Assembly: GCA_025210695.1 (NCBI GenBank)
Contig: JAOARE010000036.1
Location: 1 to 64,000 of the forward strand
Length of the DNA: 64,000 nucleotides
Origin: Rickettsiales bacterium
GTDB taxonomy: Bacteria > Pseudomonadota > Alphaproteobacteria > Rickettsiales > CANDYO01
Reading direction: 5' to 3'
Positions within the stretch are counted from its first letter, which is position 1, and every line of letters starts with the position of its first letter. Below the pieces are notes generated by a model. It was not told the DNA's origin. It made no database searches and was given only the letters and a program-made list of their open reading frames with translations. Shown in pieces: positions 46,297 to 55,755 of this stretch. Made by a program: the position numbers and the translations under genes.

Positions 46297-47541
46297 CTAT
46301 AGATTTTCGTTTTCTTCATCGCTTCTTGGATCAAGCTCAGCTATCATTGGAGTTGTATGAACAGCTATCATGAAATTATTATTACTAACTCTTTCTTTTT
46401 GAGAGATACGATACATTAGAACGATTATTAAACATATAGCAATTGTAGAAAAATATATTGGTAAGCCTTTGTCACCTAAGAAATATATAAATATAGAAGC
46501 AAGAATTGGACCTGTAATAGCGCCCATTCCTTCTACAATAGATAAATTTTGACTAACTGATGTTACATTAGCACTACGTAAATTATCATAAACCATGCTC
46601 AAAGCTATTGGGTAGAAAGTAAAGCTCATTCCACCTACAAAGAAATATGTTACTAATAAACTAGTGATTGATAAGTTATTCTGTCCTATAAACCCAGTAA
46701 ATACAAATAACCCTCCTATAATTAAACTAACACCTAATATAACTTTACGTCGATCAAAGTTGTCTGATAATAAGCCAATTGGATATTGCAATGTCATTCC
46801 TCCTATAAGAGTTATAAACATTAAATATGATGTATATTCAGGGCTCCCAGTTAATTCACTAAAAAATACTGGTAGTAAACTATAAATGACACTTAAAAAT
46901 AATCCACTCACTATACAAATAGCTATACTAGAAGAAGCTACTTTAGCTAAAATAGACATGCTAACCAATTCTGGTTCATGATCTTGGGCTTTTCTATTTC
47001 TTACCATGGCAACAGGAATTATTGAAAGAGAAACAAAAGTAGTTATAATAATAAATGGTAGTAAACTAGTAACGTTATATTTCTGAAGCAATAATTGACT
47101 AAAAGCTTGTGCAGAAGAAAGCGCAACCATGTATAATGCTAATGTTGTGCCTCTTTTAGAGCAAGAACTGCAATTTAAAAGCCAACTTTCTACTGTTATA
47201 TAGAATCCAGATAGAGCAACTCCAGCTATAAGTCTTAATATAAACCATAAGTAAACATTATCACTAAGTATATGGAGTAAACATACAGCATTAAATAAGC
47301 CAACAAAAATGGTAAATACTCTAAGATGCCCTATTCTTGCAATAAGCTTTGTTATTTGTAGAGCTCCTACAACTAAACCAATATAATATGCAGAGGACAC
47401 TACTCCAATTGTTTGTTCACTATGTCCAAAATCTTTCATTTTTATGGAAATAAAAGTTGTTAAATATCCATTTCCTAATATAAATAAGACCGTTGTAATT
47501 AATGGGGCTAAAATTGGACTAATATTTATACGCACTGACAC
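46297..47541 (-). CDS. major facilitator superfamily transporter
   Basis: A 414-residue permease with about twelve helices. It differs from the Bcr/CflA type: start NISPILAPLITTVLFILGNGYLTTFISIKMKDFG, motif-like region AYYIGLVVGALQITKLIARIGHLRVF, and a second-half motif GLLSDNFDRRKVILG. It resembles the YcaD/MFS_1 proteins frequent in Rickettsiales. A charged cytoplasmic tail ends ELDPRSDEENENL. Substrate unknown. Upstream is a long gene-poor region. Confidence 0.83.
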   Translation of the reverse strand: MSVRINISPILAPLITTVLFILGNGYLTTFISIKMKDFGHSEQTIGVVSSAYYIGLVVGALQITKLIARIGHLRVFTIFVGLFNAVCLLHILSDNVYLWFILRLIAGVALSGFYITVESWLLNCSSCSKRGTTLALYMVALSSAQAFSQLLLQKYNVTSLLPFIIITTFVSLSIIPVAMVRNRKAQDHEPELVSMSILAKVASSSIAICIVSGLFLSVIYSLLPVFFSELTGSPEYTSYLMFITLIGGMTLQYPIGLLSDNFDRRKVILGVSLIIGGLFVFTGFIGQNNLSITSLLVTYFFVGGMSFTFYPIALSMVYDNLRSANVTSVSQNLSIVEGMGAITGPILASIFIYFLGDKGLPIYFSTIAICLIIVLMYRISQKERVSNNNFMIAVHTTPMIAELDPRSDEENENL

Positions 47542-48360
47542 AAGCTCATTAACATTTATATTAAGGAGTATAATAATACTCCTGGCGAAAGTTATTCATT
47601 ATAATAGATCAGCGTAAAATACTATATAGTTTACTAATGACATTCAATATGTAATAAATAATTACTATAATATAGTACACTTTATAAATTTCTAAATATA
47701 TTTATGTGCATTTAAGTTTTAAATATAACTTCTTTATCATATCTGAAGCATAGCGACAACATATTTATTAAAATATAAAAACAACCTAGGCTTAATATCT
47801 TACGGCTGATATTTTTATGAAAATTGATTTTTTCTAAAAGATAAAAATAAAATATCTCAAGTTTCAATATCTTCTCTTAAGTCTTGTTTAAAAATGAGAT
47901 TTCTACAGGCACAGACAAATAATTTGTAGCTTATTGAAAATAAAGGCATTCTAAATATAACTTGTAACCCTATGTTAAAGGAGTTGAGTCATGAATTTTT
48001 TTAAGGTGTCGTAATTTCAAATTTGAAGTCTATTTGCAATAGTGCTTATATTAGGTTATGAGGATAACAGAAGCTACACCTCTAATGGGGATAACACAAG
48101 ATGAAGCAGTTCTCGGTGACGATCATTTAGATTTTTATAAACTTTTATTAGGATGGTCATTATAATACTTTGATACTTAAGACCTAACTTTAGGTAGAAA
48201 TGATACATCAGTTTCAGGGATAGAAAAATTTTATTTTATTTGCAGCAGTGCCTTTAATAATTGAGTGGAAAAGATAGGTGTTTATTGGTATAAAAGATAT
48301 TATCTATATTGTCATTGTTGGCTATATTAAGTTCTAAGGTAGTTATGTATGGAATTATAA
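47542..48360. other. 819-bp gene-poor stretch with possible remains of a membrane protein
   Basis: No intact gene is seen. Plus-strand pieces in changing frames look coding but broken: 48058-48165 reads RITEATPLMGITQDEAVLGD and on to a stop at GWSL; further pieces read LFAAVPLIIEW and IIYIVIVGYIKF around 48240-48333. These look like decayed hydrophobic segments of an unknown membrane protein. mreD often follows mreB/mreC, but I could not match the remains to these. The left third is plain AT-rich spacer. Confidence 0.4.
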
Positions 48361-48894
48361 ATGATTAAAAAATTTGTCAAGAAGTTTTCTCGCTTGTTTT
48401 CTAATATACAGTTTGAAATCATTCCTGTAATAACAGTTTTACTCAGTATTTTTGCTTCTATTTTTCCATATAAGATAAGTAATATATCTATGTTGATTCC
48501 TTTTTTTACGCCGATGGTAATTTATTTTTGGTCTATTTATCAACCTCAAAATTTGCCTTATATTGCAGTGTTATTATTAGGGTTGTTTAAAGACATTATG
48601 GAGAATAATACTGTTGGAATAAGTGCGATATGCTTGTTGTTATTCCAGGTGATGGTTAGCTCTCAGAGGCATTATATTATTAATTATAACTTCATTGTAA
48701 TATGGGCTGGTTTTATTTTTTTCTTAAGCGTAATATTATTTATGCCATCGATGTTAGTTCACTTTAGCATTGATATCCACGCATATAAACTCAGTGTTAT
48801 TCTTAGTCAGTGGTTAATTACTGTTTTTGTATACGTTCCTGTTCATTGGGGGCTGGTTAAATTAAATAACTTGAAGGCCTTGTCGAATGAGTAA
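48361..48894 (+). CDS. mreD: rod shape-determining protein MreD
   Basis: The 177-residue protein has five or six hydrophobic helices and the MreD pattern: PYKISNISMLIPFFTPMVIYFWSIYQP, then GLFKDIMENNTVGISAICLLL. MreD is a small inner-membrane part of the elongasome with MreB, MreC, RodA and PBP2. Its stop overlaps the mrdA start by 8 bp, the usual gene pair. mreB and mreC are not upstream, only decayed DNA. Confidence 0.87.
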   Translation: MIKKFVKKFSRLFSNIQFEIIPVITVLLSIFASIFPYKISNISMLIPFFTPMVIYFWSIYQPQNLPYIAVLLLGLFKDIMENNTVGISAICLLLFQVMVSSQRHYIINYNFIVIWAGFIFFLSVILFMPSMLVHFSIDIHAYKLSVILSQWLITVFVYVPVHWGLVKLNNLKALSNE

Positions 48895-50677
48895 GAAACA
48901 CACTCAGAAAGATAGATTTATTAGAAGGTCTCTAGTATTAGGAGCTTGTAAGTCAACATTGCTTGTTGGCTTGTTTAGCAGAATGTTTTATTTGCTAATT
49001 ATCAGCAATAAATAATTTACAAAATTAGCAGACAAGAACAGAATTAGATCTGAGCTTATACCAGCTTCAAGAGGGAAAATTTTTGATAGAAATAATATTA
49101 TACTTGCTTCTAATGAGCCTAATTATTCTTTGGTTTTTGAGAAAGTTGGAATAAATGACGCTAATAAAAATTATCAAGTTGTTACAGCAATAGGAAAAAT
49201 TTTAGATTTAGGTGTTGAAGATGAAGATGAATTATTTAATCGGATCAACGGCCTGTCTGTGGGAGAGGTTTTATTAATAAAAGACAATCTTGCATGGACA
49301 GAGCTTGTTGCATTAGAAGTTAATATTTATGATCTACAAGGGGCTTCAATAAAAACAGGTTTTAGCAGGCTATACCCATATGGAAGTATAGCTAGTCATA
49401 TTATAGGGTATTTAGGTAGTGCTTCAGATAAAGATATCACAAAGCATTCAATGACATTATACCCAAACTTAAAGATTGGAAAAAATGGTGTTGAAAAAAC
49501 TCAAGAAAAGTTATTGCAAGGTATAACTGGTGTACAAAAAATAGAAGTAAACGCTAGAGGAAAGATAATCAAAGAAGTTTCAACTCTAGCTAGCGCGCCG
49601 GGGAAAGACATTAAGATTTCTCTGGATATTAATCTTCAGAGAAAGATTGATAAACTATTAGGCGATCAAACGGGAGTAATTTTAGCATCTAAGATTTCTA
49701 GTGGGGATATTATTGCTGCAGTTTCTAAGCCGGAGTTTAATCTTAATTTGTTTAATAATGGTATTTCTACTTCAAATTGGAATAAACTGCTTAATGATCC
49801 AGAATTGCCATTAATTAATAGAGTGGTCTCTCTTACTTATCCTCCTGGATCTGGTTTTAAAATTAATGCAGCAGTTGCTGCATTAAAGCAAGGCTTCAAT
49901 CCAGATACTACTTTTACTTGCCCAGGGTATCATGTTGTTGGTGATCGTGTTTTTCGATGTTGGAAAAGTACGGGGCATGGTAAAATAAATCTCTATCAGG
50001 CCATCGCGGGGTCATGCAATGTTTATTTTTGGAATATTGCTAGAATAATAGGTGTTCAGCCTATAGCTGATACTGCTCGTCAGATGGGGTATGGAAGTCA
50101 ATTACTTAATGGTGAATTACCAAGAGAGCAGGAGGGGATTATTCCTGATGCAGATTGGAAAAAAATGGTCATAGGTAGTAATTGGACTTTAGCTGACACT
50201 ATTAATACGGTAATAGGGCAGGGATATGTGGAGGCCACTCCAATACAAATCTTAACTATGGTAACTAGGATTGCTTCTGGGAAACAAATGGTCCCTAGTT
50301 TTATTAATTCTTTGGAAAACAAAGAATTTTCTTCTTTAGGACTTGATAGTGAATTGAAAATAGTGCAAAAAGGGATGGAGATGGCTGTTAATGCTCCAGG
50401 TGGAACTGCTTATCGACATAGAATAATTGATCCTAACTTAGCAATGGCTGGGAAAACGGGTACTTGTCAGGTGATTTCTAAAAGGTATAAGAATGATGAC
50501 TTAAGTAAAGAAAATGTGATGAAAAAAATTAGGAATCATGGTATATTTGTGGCATATGCTCCTTTAGTAAAGCCTGAATATGCTTTTTGTGGAATTATTG
50601 AACATGGTGGATTTCCTTCATTAGCAATTAAAATTGCTAATGAAGTGCTAACAGAAGCCCAAGTAAAAAATTTTTAA
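48887..50677 (+). pseudogene. mrdA: penicillin-binding protein 2 (MrdA) interrupted by an in-frame TAA
   Basis: From the ATG at 48887 the frame reads a basic start and transmembrane helix up to ISNK, then TAA at 49013-49015 (codon 43), then continues in the same frame with FTKLADKNRIRSELIPASRGKIFDRN, the standard PBP2 sequence. Everything after is intact to 50677: SGFK (SxxK serine) in YPPGSGFKINAAVA, SCN (SxN) and KTGT in AGKTGTC. A single CAA-to-TAA change fits. Without read-through, only a soluble piece from a weak internal TTG (49130) could be made, lacking the anchor. It may be a fresh pseudogene, a sequence error or a suppressed stop. PBP2 is the elongation transpeptidase. Confidence 0.85.
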
Positions 50678-50708
50678 ATAGTAGTGAATTAGAGGACTTA
50701 TATATCTT

Positions 50709-51338
50709 ATGGCAGAAGTTATTCGTGAATTAAATGATTACGCCTTAAAAAAAATAGTCAGAGTTATTGATGATGGTGGAGTTGTGGCATTCCCTACAGA
50801 AACAGTATATGCACTTGCTGCTGATGCTGGTAACCCTCAAGCTGTTGAAAAAATTTATGAAGTAAAGCGCAGGGCTAATGATAAACCTCTGCCTGTATTA
50901 GTGGGGGATGTTTATCAAGCAAAAAGAATAGTTGAGTTTGATGATAGGGCGAAGAAACTAGCTCTTATATTATTTCCTGGTCCTATTACTATAGTCCTAA
51001 AAACAAAAATACATAGCAATCTGGCTAAAAATGTTAATCAAGCAATTGGAACTGTTGGTATTAGAATGCCAAATAGTATTCCGGCATTAAAAATTCTTCA
51101 GGCAGTCGGCAGGCCTTTGGTAGGAACAAGTGCTAATATTAGCAACACTCAAAGTGCTGTTGATGCTTATCAGGTTCTGGCTGAATTTGATAATAAAATT
51201 GATATCGTAATAGATAAAGGAGCAACAGAAATTGGCATTGCTTCAACAATTGTAGATCTTACAACAGAGGACACAAAAATACTACGTGAAGGTGCTATTC
51301 CAAGTCAGAGAATACTAGATATTCTTTCTATAAGATAA
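50709..51338 (+). CDS. tsaC: L-threonylcarbamoyladenylate synthase (TsaC/YwlC/Sua5 family)
   Basis: The enzyme makes threonylcarbamoyl-AMP for the tRNA modification t6A37. The 209-residue product has the YrdC pattern: GGVVAFPTETVYALAADA, YEVKRRANDKPLPVLV, FPGPITIVLK, VGIRMPNSIPAL, RPLVGTSANISNTQSA and a STIVDLT end. Without the extra Sua5 domain it is TsaC-like. It is 31 bp after mrdA. The partner TsaBDE proteins are not here. Normal length and motifs suggest function. Confidence 0.93.
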   Translation: MAEVIRELNDYALKKIVRVIDDGGVVAFPTETVYALAADAGNPQAVEKIYEVKRRANDKPLPVLVGDVYQAKRIVEFDDRAKKLALILFPGPITIVLKTKIHSNLAKNVNQAIGTVGIRMPNSIPALKILQAVGRPLVGTSANISNTQSAVDAYQVLAEFDNKIDIVIDKGATEIGIASTIVDLTTEDTKILREGAIPSQRILDILSIR

Positions 51339-51379
51339 TAAGAGCTTAAAACTTATTATATTAACCAGGAGTAAAGTTT

Positions 51380-52216
51380 ATGAAGTGGACATTTGCTAGT
51401 TGCATGCCTTATGGTAACAATTATGTTTATGGATATCTTAGGTGGGGCGGAAATAGATTTATTCACACCCAGCTTTCCAGAATTACAAGCTCAATTTAAT
51501 TTATCCCCTTTCTTGGTAGAAGGATTACTTTCGATAAATTTAATAGGTTTTTGTTTGAGTTTATTCTTTATCGGGGGATTAGCGGACAGATATGGTCGTA
51601 AGCTAATTATTTTTATATGCCTTATTAAATGGGTTGGTTAGCGTTTCTATAGCAGTGGCCCCATTATTGGAAGTGTTATAACTATACATTATCACTGACA
51701 GGGAAATTTTATGGCTCTTTTAATTTTAGGGCTAGTGGTTTTGTGTATGACTGTATTTTTTGTGCCAAATTATCAATTAGATAATTCTAAGAATGAGTCT
51801 TTTTTATCTGGATATGTTTCTATATTAAAATCAAAATATATGATGCTAATGTATTCTTATTATTTATCTATTGTAGGATTAGTTGTTTTTTTTATTAATG
51901 ATGGTATTGGATGTTAAAAGTCCATTATTAATAGCTTTGTCTTTTGCTTTTTATAGTATAGGAACTATAATCCCAATTATGTTGATTTACCCTATATGTA
52001 TTAACTTTAAAAAGCGTGTAAAAGCAAAGACATCATCAATTATTGGTATTATGCGTCTTGTTTTTACAGCCATAGGTCTTCAAGTGGTGGGATATTTTTA
52101 CCAAGGGTCATTCCAACAATATAGGAATTATTCTTTCTATAACTATTTTTATTTCAATTGTAACTTTATTTTTTATTATTAAAACCAATAAAATTATGGG
52201 GTTCACTATAGAATAA
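51380..52216 (+). pseudogene. decayed Bcr/CflA-family MFS transporter
   Basis: A ribosome binding site (AGGAG at 51367-51371) and ATG at 51380 start a broken frame. Around 51391 it shifts to a piece with DLFTPSFPELQAQFNLSP and GGLADRYGRK, close to the intact gene at 7742-8893. About 80 codons of the middle are then missing (near 51641-51711), a second piece runs to 51917, a third to about 52115, and after another shift the true end is at 52216 (FTIE stop). At least three frameshifts and one deletion mean no working product. Confidence 0.85.
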
Positions 52217-52320
52217 GAGTTGCTATTAAAAAAAATACTTGAATAGTAAATCTTTGCTTGCAAAATTTTTTAAAAAATGTATTGTCTATTTTTTAGAATT
52301 AATATTTGGAGTGTTTCTCT

Positions 52321-52695
52321 ATGCCTCTTTACGAGACAATATTTATTACAAGACAAGAAGTGTCTTTAAACGATGTAGAAAAATTCACAGCTAATTTTAG
52401 CAAGATTTTAACTGATAATGGTGGGACTATTGTTAAAATAGAGCAATGGGGATTAAGAGATTTAGCTTACCCTATTAAGAAGTCTAATAAGGCCTATTAT
52501 ACTATGTTAGCTATAGATTCACCTTATGGAGCTGTTAAAGAAATGGAAGCAAAGTTAGCTTTAAGTGAAGATATTTTAAGGCATGTAACAGTTAAAGTTG
52601 AAAAAATTAGTAAAAATCCATCTGCTCCTATAGCTAGACCTTCTTCTAATGAAGATGCTGTAGTTGAAGACGCTAAAGTAGATAAGGGAGAATAA
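52321..52695 (+). CDS. rpsF: 30S ribosomal protein S6
   Basis: The start is the ATG at 52321 (MPLYETIFITRQEVS), since the upstream in-frame start gives five extra residues and GGAG lies well before 52321. The 124-residue product has QWGLRDLAYPIKKSNKAYYTML and an acidic C-terminal tail, as usual. S6 binds S18 on the 30S platform; rpsF-rpsR-rplI is the standard order. Confidence 0.97.
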   Translation: MPLYETIFITRQEVSLNDVEKFTANFSKILTDNGGTIVKIEQWGLRDLAYPIKKSNKAYYTMLAIDSPYGAVKEMEAKLALSEDILRHVTVKVEKISKNPSAPIARPSSNEDAVVEDAKVDKGE

Positions 52696-52698
52696 TCG

Positions 52699-52950
52699 AT
52701 GAAAGCATCTACGCCGGACATGAAAAAGAAAGTTTTTTTTAGACGTTTTAATAAGGGGTGTCCTTTAACAGGAAGTGCAGCACCTGAGATTGATTATAAA
52801 GATACAAAATTAATGCAAAGATTTATTTCTGCTAGAGGTAGAATTTTGCCAAGAAGAATTACTGGTGTTTGTGCGTCTAAGCATAGAAAATTAGTTCAAG
52901 CTATAAAAACAGCTAGGGTTTTGGCCATGTTGCCATATTCTGATGTATAA
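52699..52950 (+). CDS. rpsR: 30S ribosomal protein S18
   Basis: The 83-residue basic protein has the S18 pattern: [20 protein letters not shown] followed by [23 protein letters not shown]-type sequence. It lies 3 bp after rpsF and pairs with S6 in the 30S platform. An extra N-terminal [12 protein letters not shown] stretch is common in alphaproteobacteria. Confidence 0.97.
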   Translation: MKASTPDMKKKVFFRRFNKGCPLTGSAAPEIDYKDTKLMQRFISARGRILPRRITGVCASKHRKLVQAIKTARVLAMLPYSDV

Positions 52951-52978
52951 ATTTAAGACTTGAAGTTAGAGGAAAGAA

Positions 52979-53488
52979 ATGGAAGTTATTTTATTAGAAA
53001 GAGTTAAACATTTAGGAGAAATGGGCGCGGTAGTTTCAGTTAAGCCTGGTTATGCACGCAATTTTTTGATTCCTAGAAAAAAAGCTTTAAGAGCTACTGA
53101 TGCTAATCAAAAATTCTTTTTAGATCGTAAAGCAAAGATCCAAGCTCAGAGTGCTAAAGATTTAGATAAAGCTCAAGGAATTTATGCGATAATTGATAAG
53201 AATTTTATTACCATCATTTGTCAAGCAGGTAAAGACGGGAGATTATTTGGGTCAGTTTCACCAAGAGATATTGCAAGTATTGCATCAGAAACATTTTCTC
53301 AAGAAATTTCATATTCCAATGTGGTTTTAGATAAACCTATAAAATATGTTGGGGTTCATGAAGTTAATATAGCATTACATGCTGATTTATCTGCTACTAT
53401 CTATGTGAATATTGCTCGTACGGATAGTGAGGCGGAAGATGCAAAAAAGATATTTTTAGCTCCTCCTCCAGCAGCTAAGAAGGCTTAA
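52979..53488 (+). CDS. rplI: 50S ribosomal protein L9
   Basis: The 169-residue protein starts MEVILLERVKHLGEMGAVVS, with the N-domain KPGYARNFLIPRKKAL, a long linker helix and C-domain (GKDGRLFGSVSPRDIA). L9 bridges the 50S surface and reduces frameshifting. AGAGGAAAG precedes the ATG. The tail DAKKIFLAPPPAAKKA is a usual alphaproteobacterial extension. A terminator follows 12 bp later. Confidence 0.97.
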   Translation: MEVILLERVKHLGEMGAVVSVKPGYARNFLIPRKKALRATDANQKFFLDRKAKIQAQSAKDLDKAQGIYAIIDKNFITIICQAGKDGRLFGSVSPRDIASIASETFSQEISYSNVVLDKPIKYVGVHEVNIALHADLSATIYVNIARTDSEAEDAKKIFLAPPPAAKKA

Positions 53489-53500
53489 ATAAAAATTTAG

Positions 53501-53530
53501 AAGGCTTCTAATTTTAGAGGCCTTTTTTTA
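53501..53530 (+). terminator. Rho-independent terminator of rpsF-rpsR-rplI
   Basis: AAGGCTTCTAA and TTAGAGGCCTT form a stem of about nine to eleven pairs (one G-T), followed directly by seven T in all. It is the clearest intrinsic terminator in the window. Confidence 0.85.
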
Positions 53531-53557
53531 TATTAATTCTGTATGTTTTATCGTATC

Positions 53558-53634
53558 GGGGCTGTAGCTCAGCAGGATAGAGCGCAGGACTCCTAATCTT
53601 GAGGCCGTGAGTTCGAATCTCGCCAGCCCCACCA
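53558..53634 (+). tRNA. tRNA-Arg (anticodon CCU)
   Basis: A full cloverleaf of 77 nt with encoded CCA: acceptor GGGGCTG/CAGCCCC, D-stem GCTC/GAGC, anticodon stem CAGGA/TCTTG with loop CTCCTAA (anticodon CCT), T-stem GTGAG/CTCGC with loop TTCGAAT. It reads AGG arginine codons. It stands alone between rplI and ubiE. No integrated element is seen beside it. Confidence 0.96.
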
Positions 53635-53654
53635 AAAAACAAACTATTTTTCTT

Positions 53655-53682
53655 TTGCTATCATTTTAAATTTCCTTATATA
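53655..53682 (+). promoter_or_regulatory. putative ubiE promoter
   Basis: TTGCTA (53655-53660) and TATATA (53677-53682) are 16 bp apart, about 50 bp before the ubiE ATG. TATACT at 53694-53699 is another -10 candidate without a partner. Confidence 0.3.
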
Positions 53683-53733
53683 CCCTATGTTGGTATACTC
53701 TTTGTTATCTTCAATAAACAAATAGAGCAAAGC

Positions 53734-54468
53734 ATGACTAATAAAGTTAATTTTGGCTTTAAGCAAGTTGATTCAGATGAGAAGCAGCCCTTAGTGGAGC
53801 AGGTGTTTTCATCAGTCGCTCATAAATATGATATTATGAATGATGCGATGAGTTTAGGGATCCATCGTTTATGGAAATCTAAGTTGATTGAAGAATTAAA
53901 TCCAAATAAATCACTATTAGACATGGCTTCTGGCACTGGTGATATTGCTAAGCGCTATTACAATAAGAGTGATGCTCCTGATATAACTCTATGTGACATC
54001 AATTTTGATATGCTAAACACAGGAAGAGATAAATTATTTGATGAGAATATCTCAAAAGGACTTAAGTTTTCTTGTTGTAACGCTGAAGATTTACCCTTTG
54101 AAGATAATAGTTTTGATTATTATACTATTGCTTTTGGTATCCGTAATGTAACTAATGTTAGAAAAGTTTTACAGGAAGCGCATCGAGTGTTGAGTCCAGG
54201 TGGAAAATTTGTCTGCTTAGAATTTGCTAGAGTGAGCAATAATGCTATGGCTAAAATATATGATTTTTACTCATTTAATATTATTCCTAAGATTGGCGAT
54301 TTAATTGCTAATGATGGTGAATCATATAAATATTTGGTGGAAAGTATTCGCACTTTCCCAGCTCAAGAAGAATTTGTTAGGATGATGGAGAAAATTGGTT
54401 TTCAATTAAGCAAATTTCAAAATTTAACTAATGGCGTAGTGGCTTTATATACAGGATATAAAATATAG
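53734..54468 (+). CDS. ubiE: ubiquinone/menaquinone methyltransferase UbiE
   Basis: UbiE C-methylates the benzoquinol ring in ubiquinone synthesis with SAM. The 244-residue product has VFSSVAHKYDIMNDAMSLGIHRLWK, the SAM loop LDMASGTGDIA, the family-specific FGIRNVTNV and GGKFVCLEFARV. The overall length is normal. ubiB follows 2 bp downstream, matching the known ubiE-ubiB link. Ubiquinone would serve SdhCD and complex I here. Confidence 0.96.
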   Translation: MTNKVNFGFKQVDSDEKQPLVEQVFSSVAHKYDIMNDAMSLGIHRLWKSKLIEELNPNKSLLDMASGTGDIAKRYYNKSDAPDITLCDINFDMLNTGRDKLFDENISKGLKFSCCNAEDLPFEDNSFDYYTIAFGIRNVTNVRKVLQEAHRVLSPGGKFVCLEFARVSNNAMAKIYDFYSFNIIPKIGDLIANDGESYKYLVESIRTFPAQEEFVRMMEKIGFQLSKFQNLTNGVVALYTGYKI

Positions 54469-54470
54469 TT

Positions 54471-55754
54471 ATGTATAAAACTTTAAGACATTTCTGGCGA
54501 TTGATTTATATAGGATATATTTTCTTAAAGAATCGTAAAAACATAGCTTCTTCTTTAGAAGAATTAGGTCCTGCTTTTATCAAGTTGGGCCAATTTTTAT
54601 CAACTCGTCCTGATTTGGTTGGTTCTAAAATGGCAGAGTCATTTAATTATTTAAGAGACCAGCTTCCACCATTTTCTTTCGCTAAGGTAAAAAAGATTAT
54701 AGTTAATGAATTTGGGCAAGAAATAGACCAATTATATAAAGAATTTGCTGAAGTTCCAGTGGCAGCAGCTTCCATTGCTCAAGTTCATAAAGCTATAACT
54801 TTAGATGGTGAGGTTGTAGCAGTAAAAGTTAGGCGTCCTAATATAGATAAGGTTCTTTTAAAAGAAGTTCATTTTTTCTATTTTGTAGCAAAAATTGTAG
54901 ATAAAATATTTCCTCAATATAAAAGGTTAAAACTTATTGAGGTGGTTGGAACTATTGAGAATAGTTTTAAATTTGAGCTAGACTTAAGCTTTGAAGCAGC
55001 AGCAGCCAGTGAATTAGCTGATAATAATAAGCTTGAATATGTCCATATTCCTAAAGTCAATTGGCTGCGTACAAGCAATAAAGTTTTTACTATGGAATGG
55101 GTTGATGCTGTTTCTATATACGAAAGAGATAAATTACTGGAGTTTAAAATTGATTTAGAAACGCTTGCTACTAATTTTGCAGTAATGTTTTTCTCACAGG
55201 CTTTTGTTAATGGTTTCTTCCACGCTGATTTACACCAGGGGAATATTATGATTAATAAGCAAGGACAAATCATTCTGTTAGATTTTGGAATAATGGGCAG
55301 ATTAGATTATAACAACCGTATTTATGTAGCTCAGATTTTACATGGATTTTTAAATAAAGATTATGAATTAATTGCTAAGATTCATCATCAAGCTGGTTAT
55401 GTAAGCAGTGAGCATAGTGCAGAGCTTTTTGCTCAAAGTTGTAGATCAATAGGTGAGCCAATTATGAGTTTGTCTCCACAAGATATATCAATTGCTAAAT
55501 TGCTGGGTAAGCTTTTTAAAGTGACTGAAGATTTTCAAATGGAAACACAGCTCCAGCTATTATTTTTACAAAAGAGTATGATTATGGTGGAGGGAATTGG
55601 AAAAATTCTTTGTCCAGATCAGAACTTATGGATGTTAGCAGAAGAATGGATTAAAGGTTGGGCAAAAGAGAATGTTTCTGCAGAAGCTCAGGCAGCTAAG
55701 ATGGTTAAAAAAGTAATAAAGAAATTTTTAGCAAAGTTTCAAGAGGAGTTATAA
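54471..55754 (+). CDS. ubiB: UbiB-family atypical kinase for ubiquinone synthesis
   Basis: The 427-residue protein has the ABC1/ADCK signatures: KxGQ motif FIKLGQFLSTRPDLVG (K38, Q41), the Ala-rich loop AAASIAQVHKA, VKVRRPNI, FFHADLHQGNIMI and LLDFGIMGRL. It acts at the inner membrane as an ATPase-like helper of the ubiquinone pathway. E. coli UbiB is about 546 residues and ends with two transmembrane helices; this one is shorter, and its end (VKKVIKKFLAKFQEEL) is amphipathic, not hydrophobic. It lies between ubiE and a hydrolase gene, almost abutting both. Confidence 0.94.
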   Translation: MYKTLRHFWRLIYIGYIFLKNRKNIASSLEELGPAFIKLGQFLSTRPDLVGSKMAESFNYLRDQLPPFSFAKVKKIIVNEFGQEIDQLYKEFAEVPVAAASIAQVHKAITLDGEVVAVKVRRPNIDKVLLKEVHFFYFVAKIVDKIFPQYKRLKLIEVVGTIENSFKFELDLSFEAAAASELADNNKLEYVHIPKVNWLRTSNKVFTMEWVDAVSIYERDKLLEFKIDLETLATNFAVMFFSQAFVNGFFHADLHQGNIMINKQGQIILLDFGIMGRLDYNNRIYVAQILHGFLNKDYELIAKIHHQAGYVSSEHSAELFAQSCRSIGEPIMSLSPQDISIAKLLGKLFKVTEDFQMETQLQLLFLQKSMIMVEGIGKILCPDQNLWMLAEEWIKGWAKENVSAEAQAAKMVKKVIKKFLAKFQEEL

Positions 55755-55755
55755 C

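Noticed and set aside
49013-49015. Stop codon reassignment or selenocysteine at the mrdA TAA
   Set aside because: TAA ends many other genes here, and selenocysteine uses UGA; reassignment is not possible.
51337-51360. TAATAAG...CTTATTA repeat after tsaC as a terminator
   Set aside because: The stem is seven A-T rich pairs and no T-run follows.
53558-53634. tRNA-Arg as attachment site of a mobile element
   Set aside because: No integrase, repeated tRNA 3' end or foreign block was found beside it.
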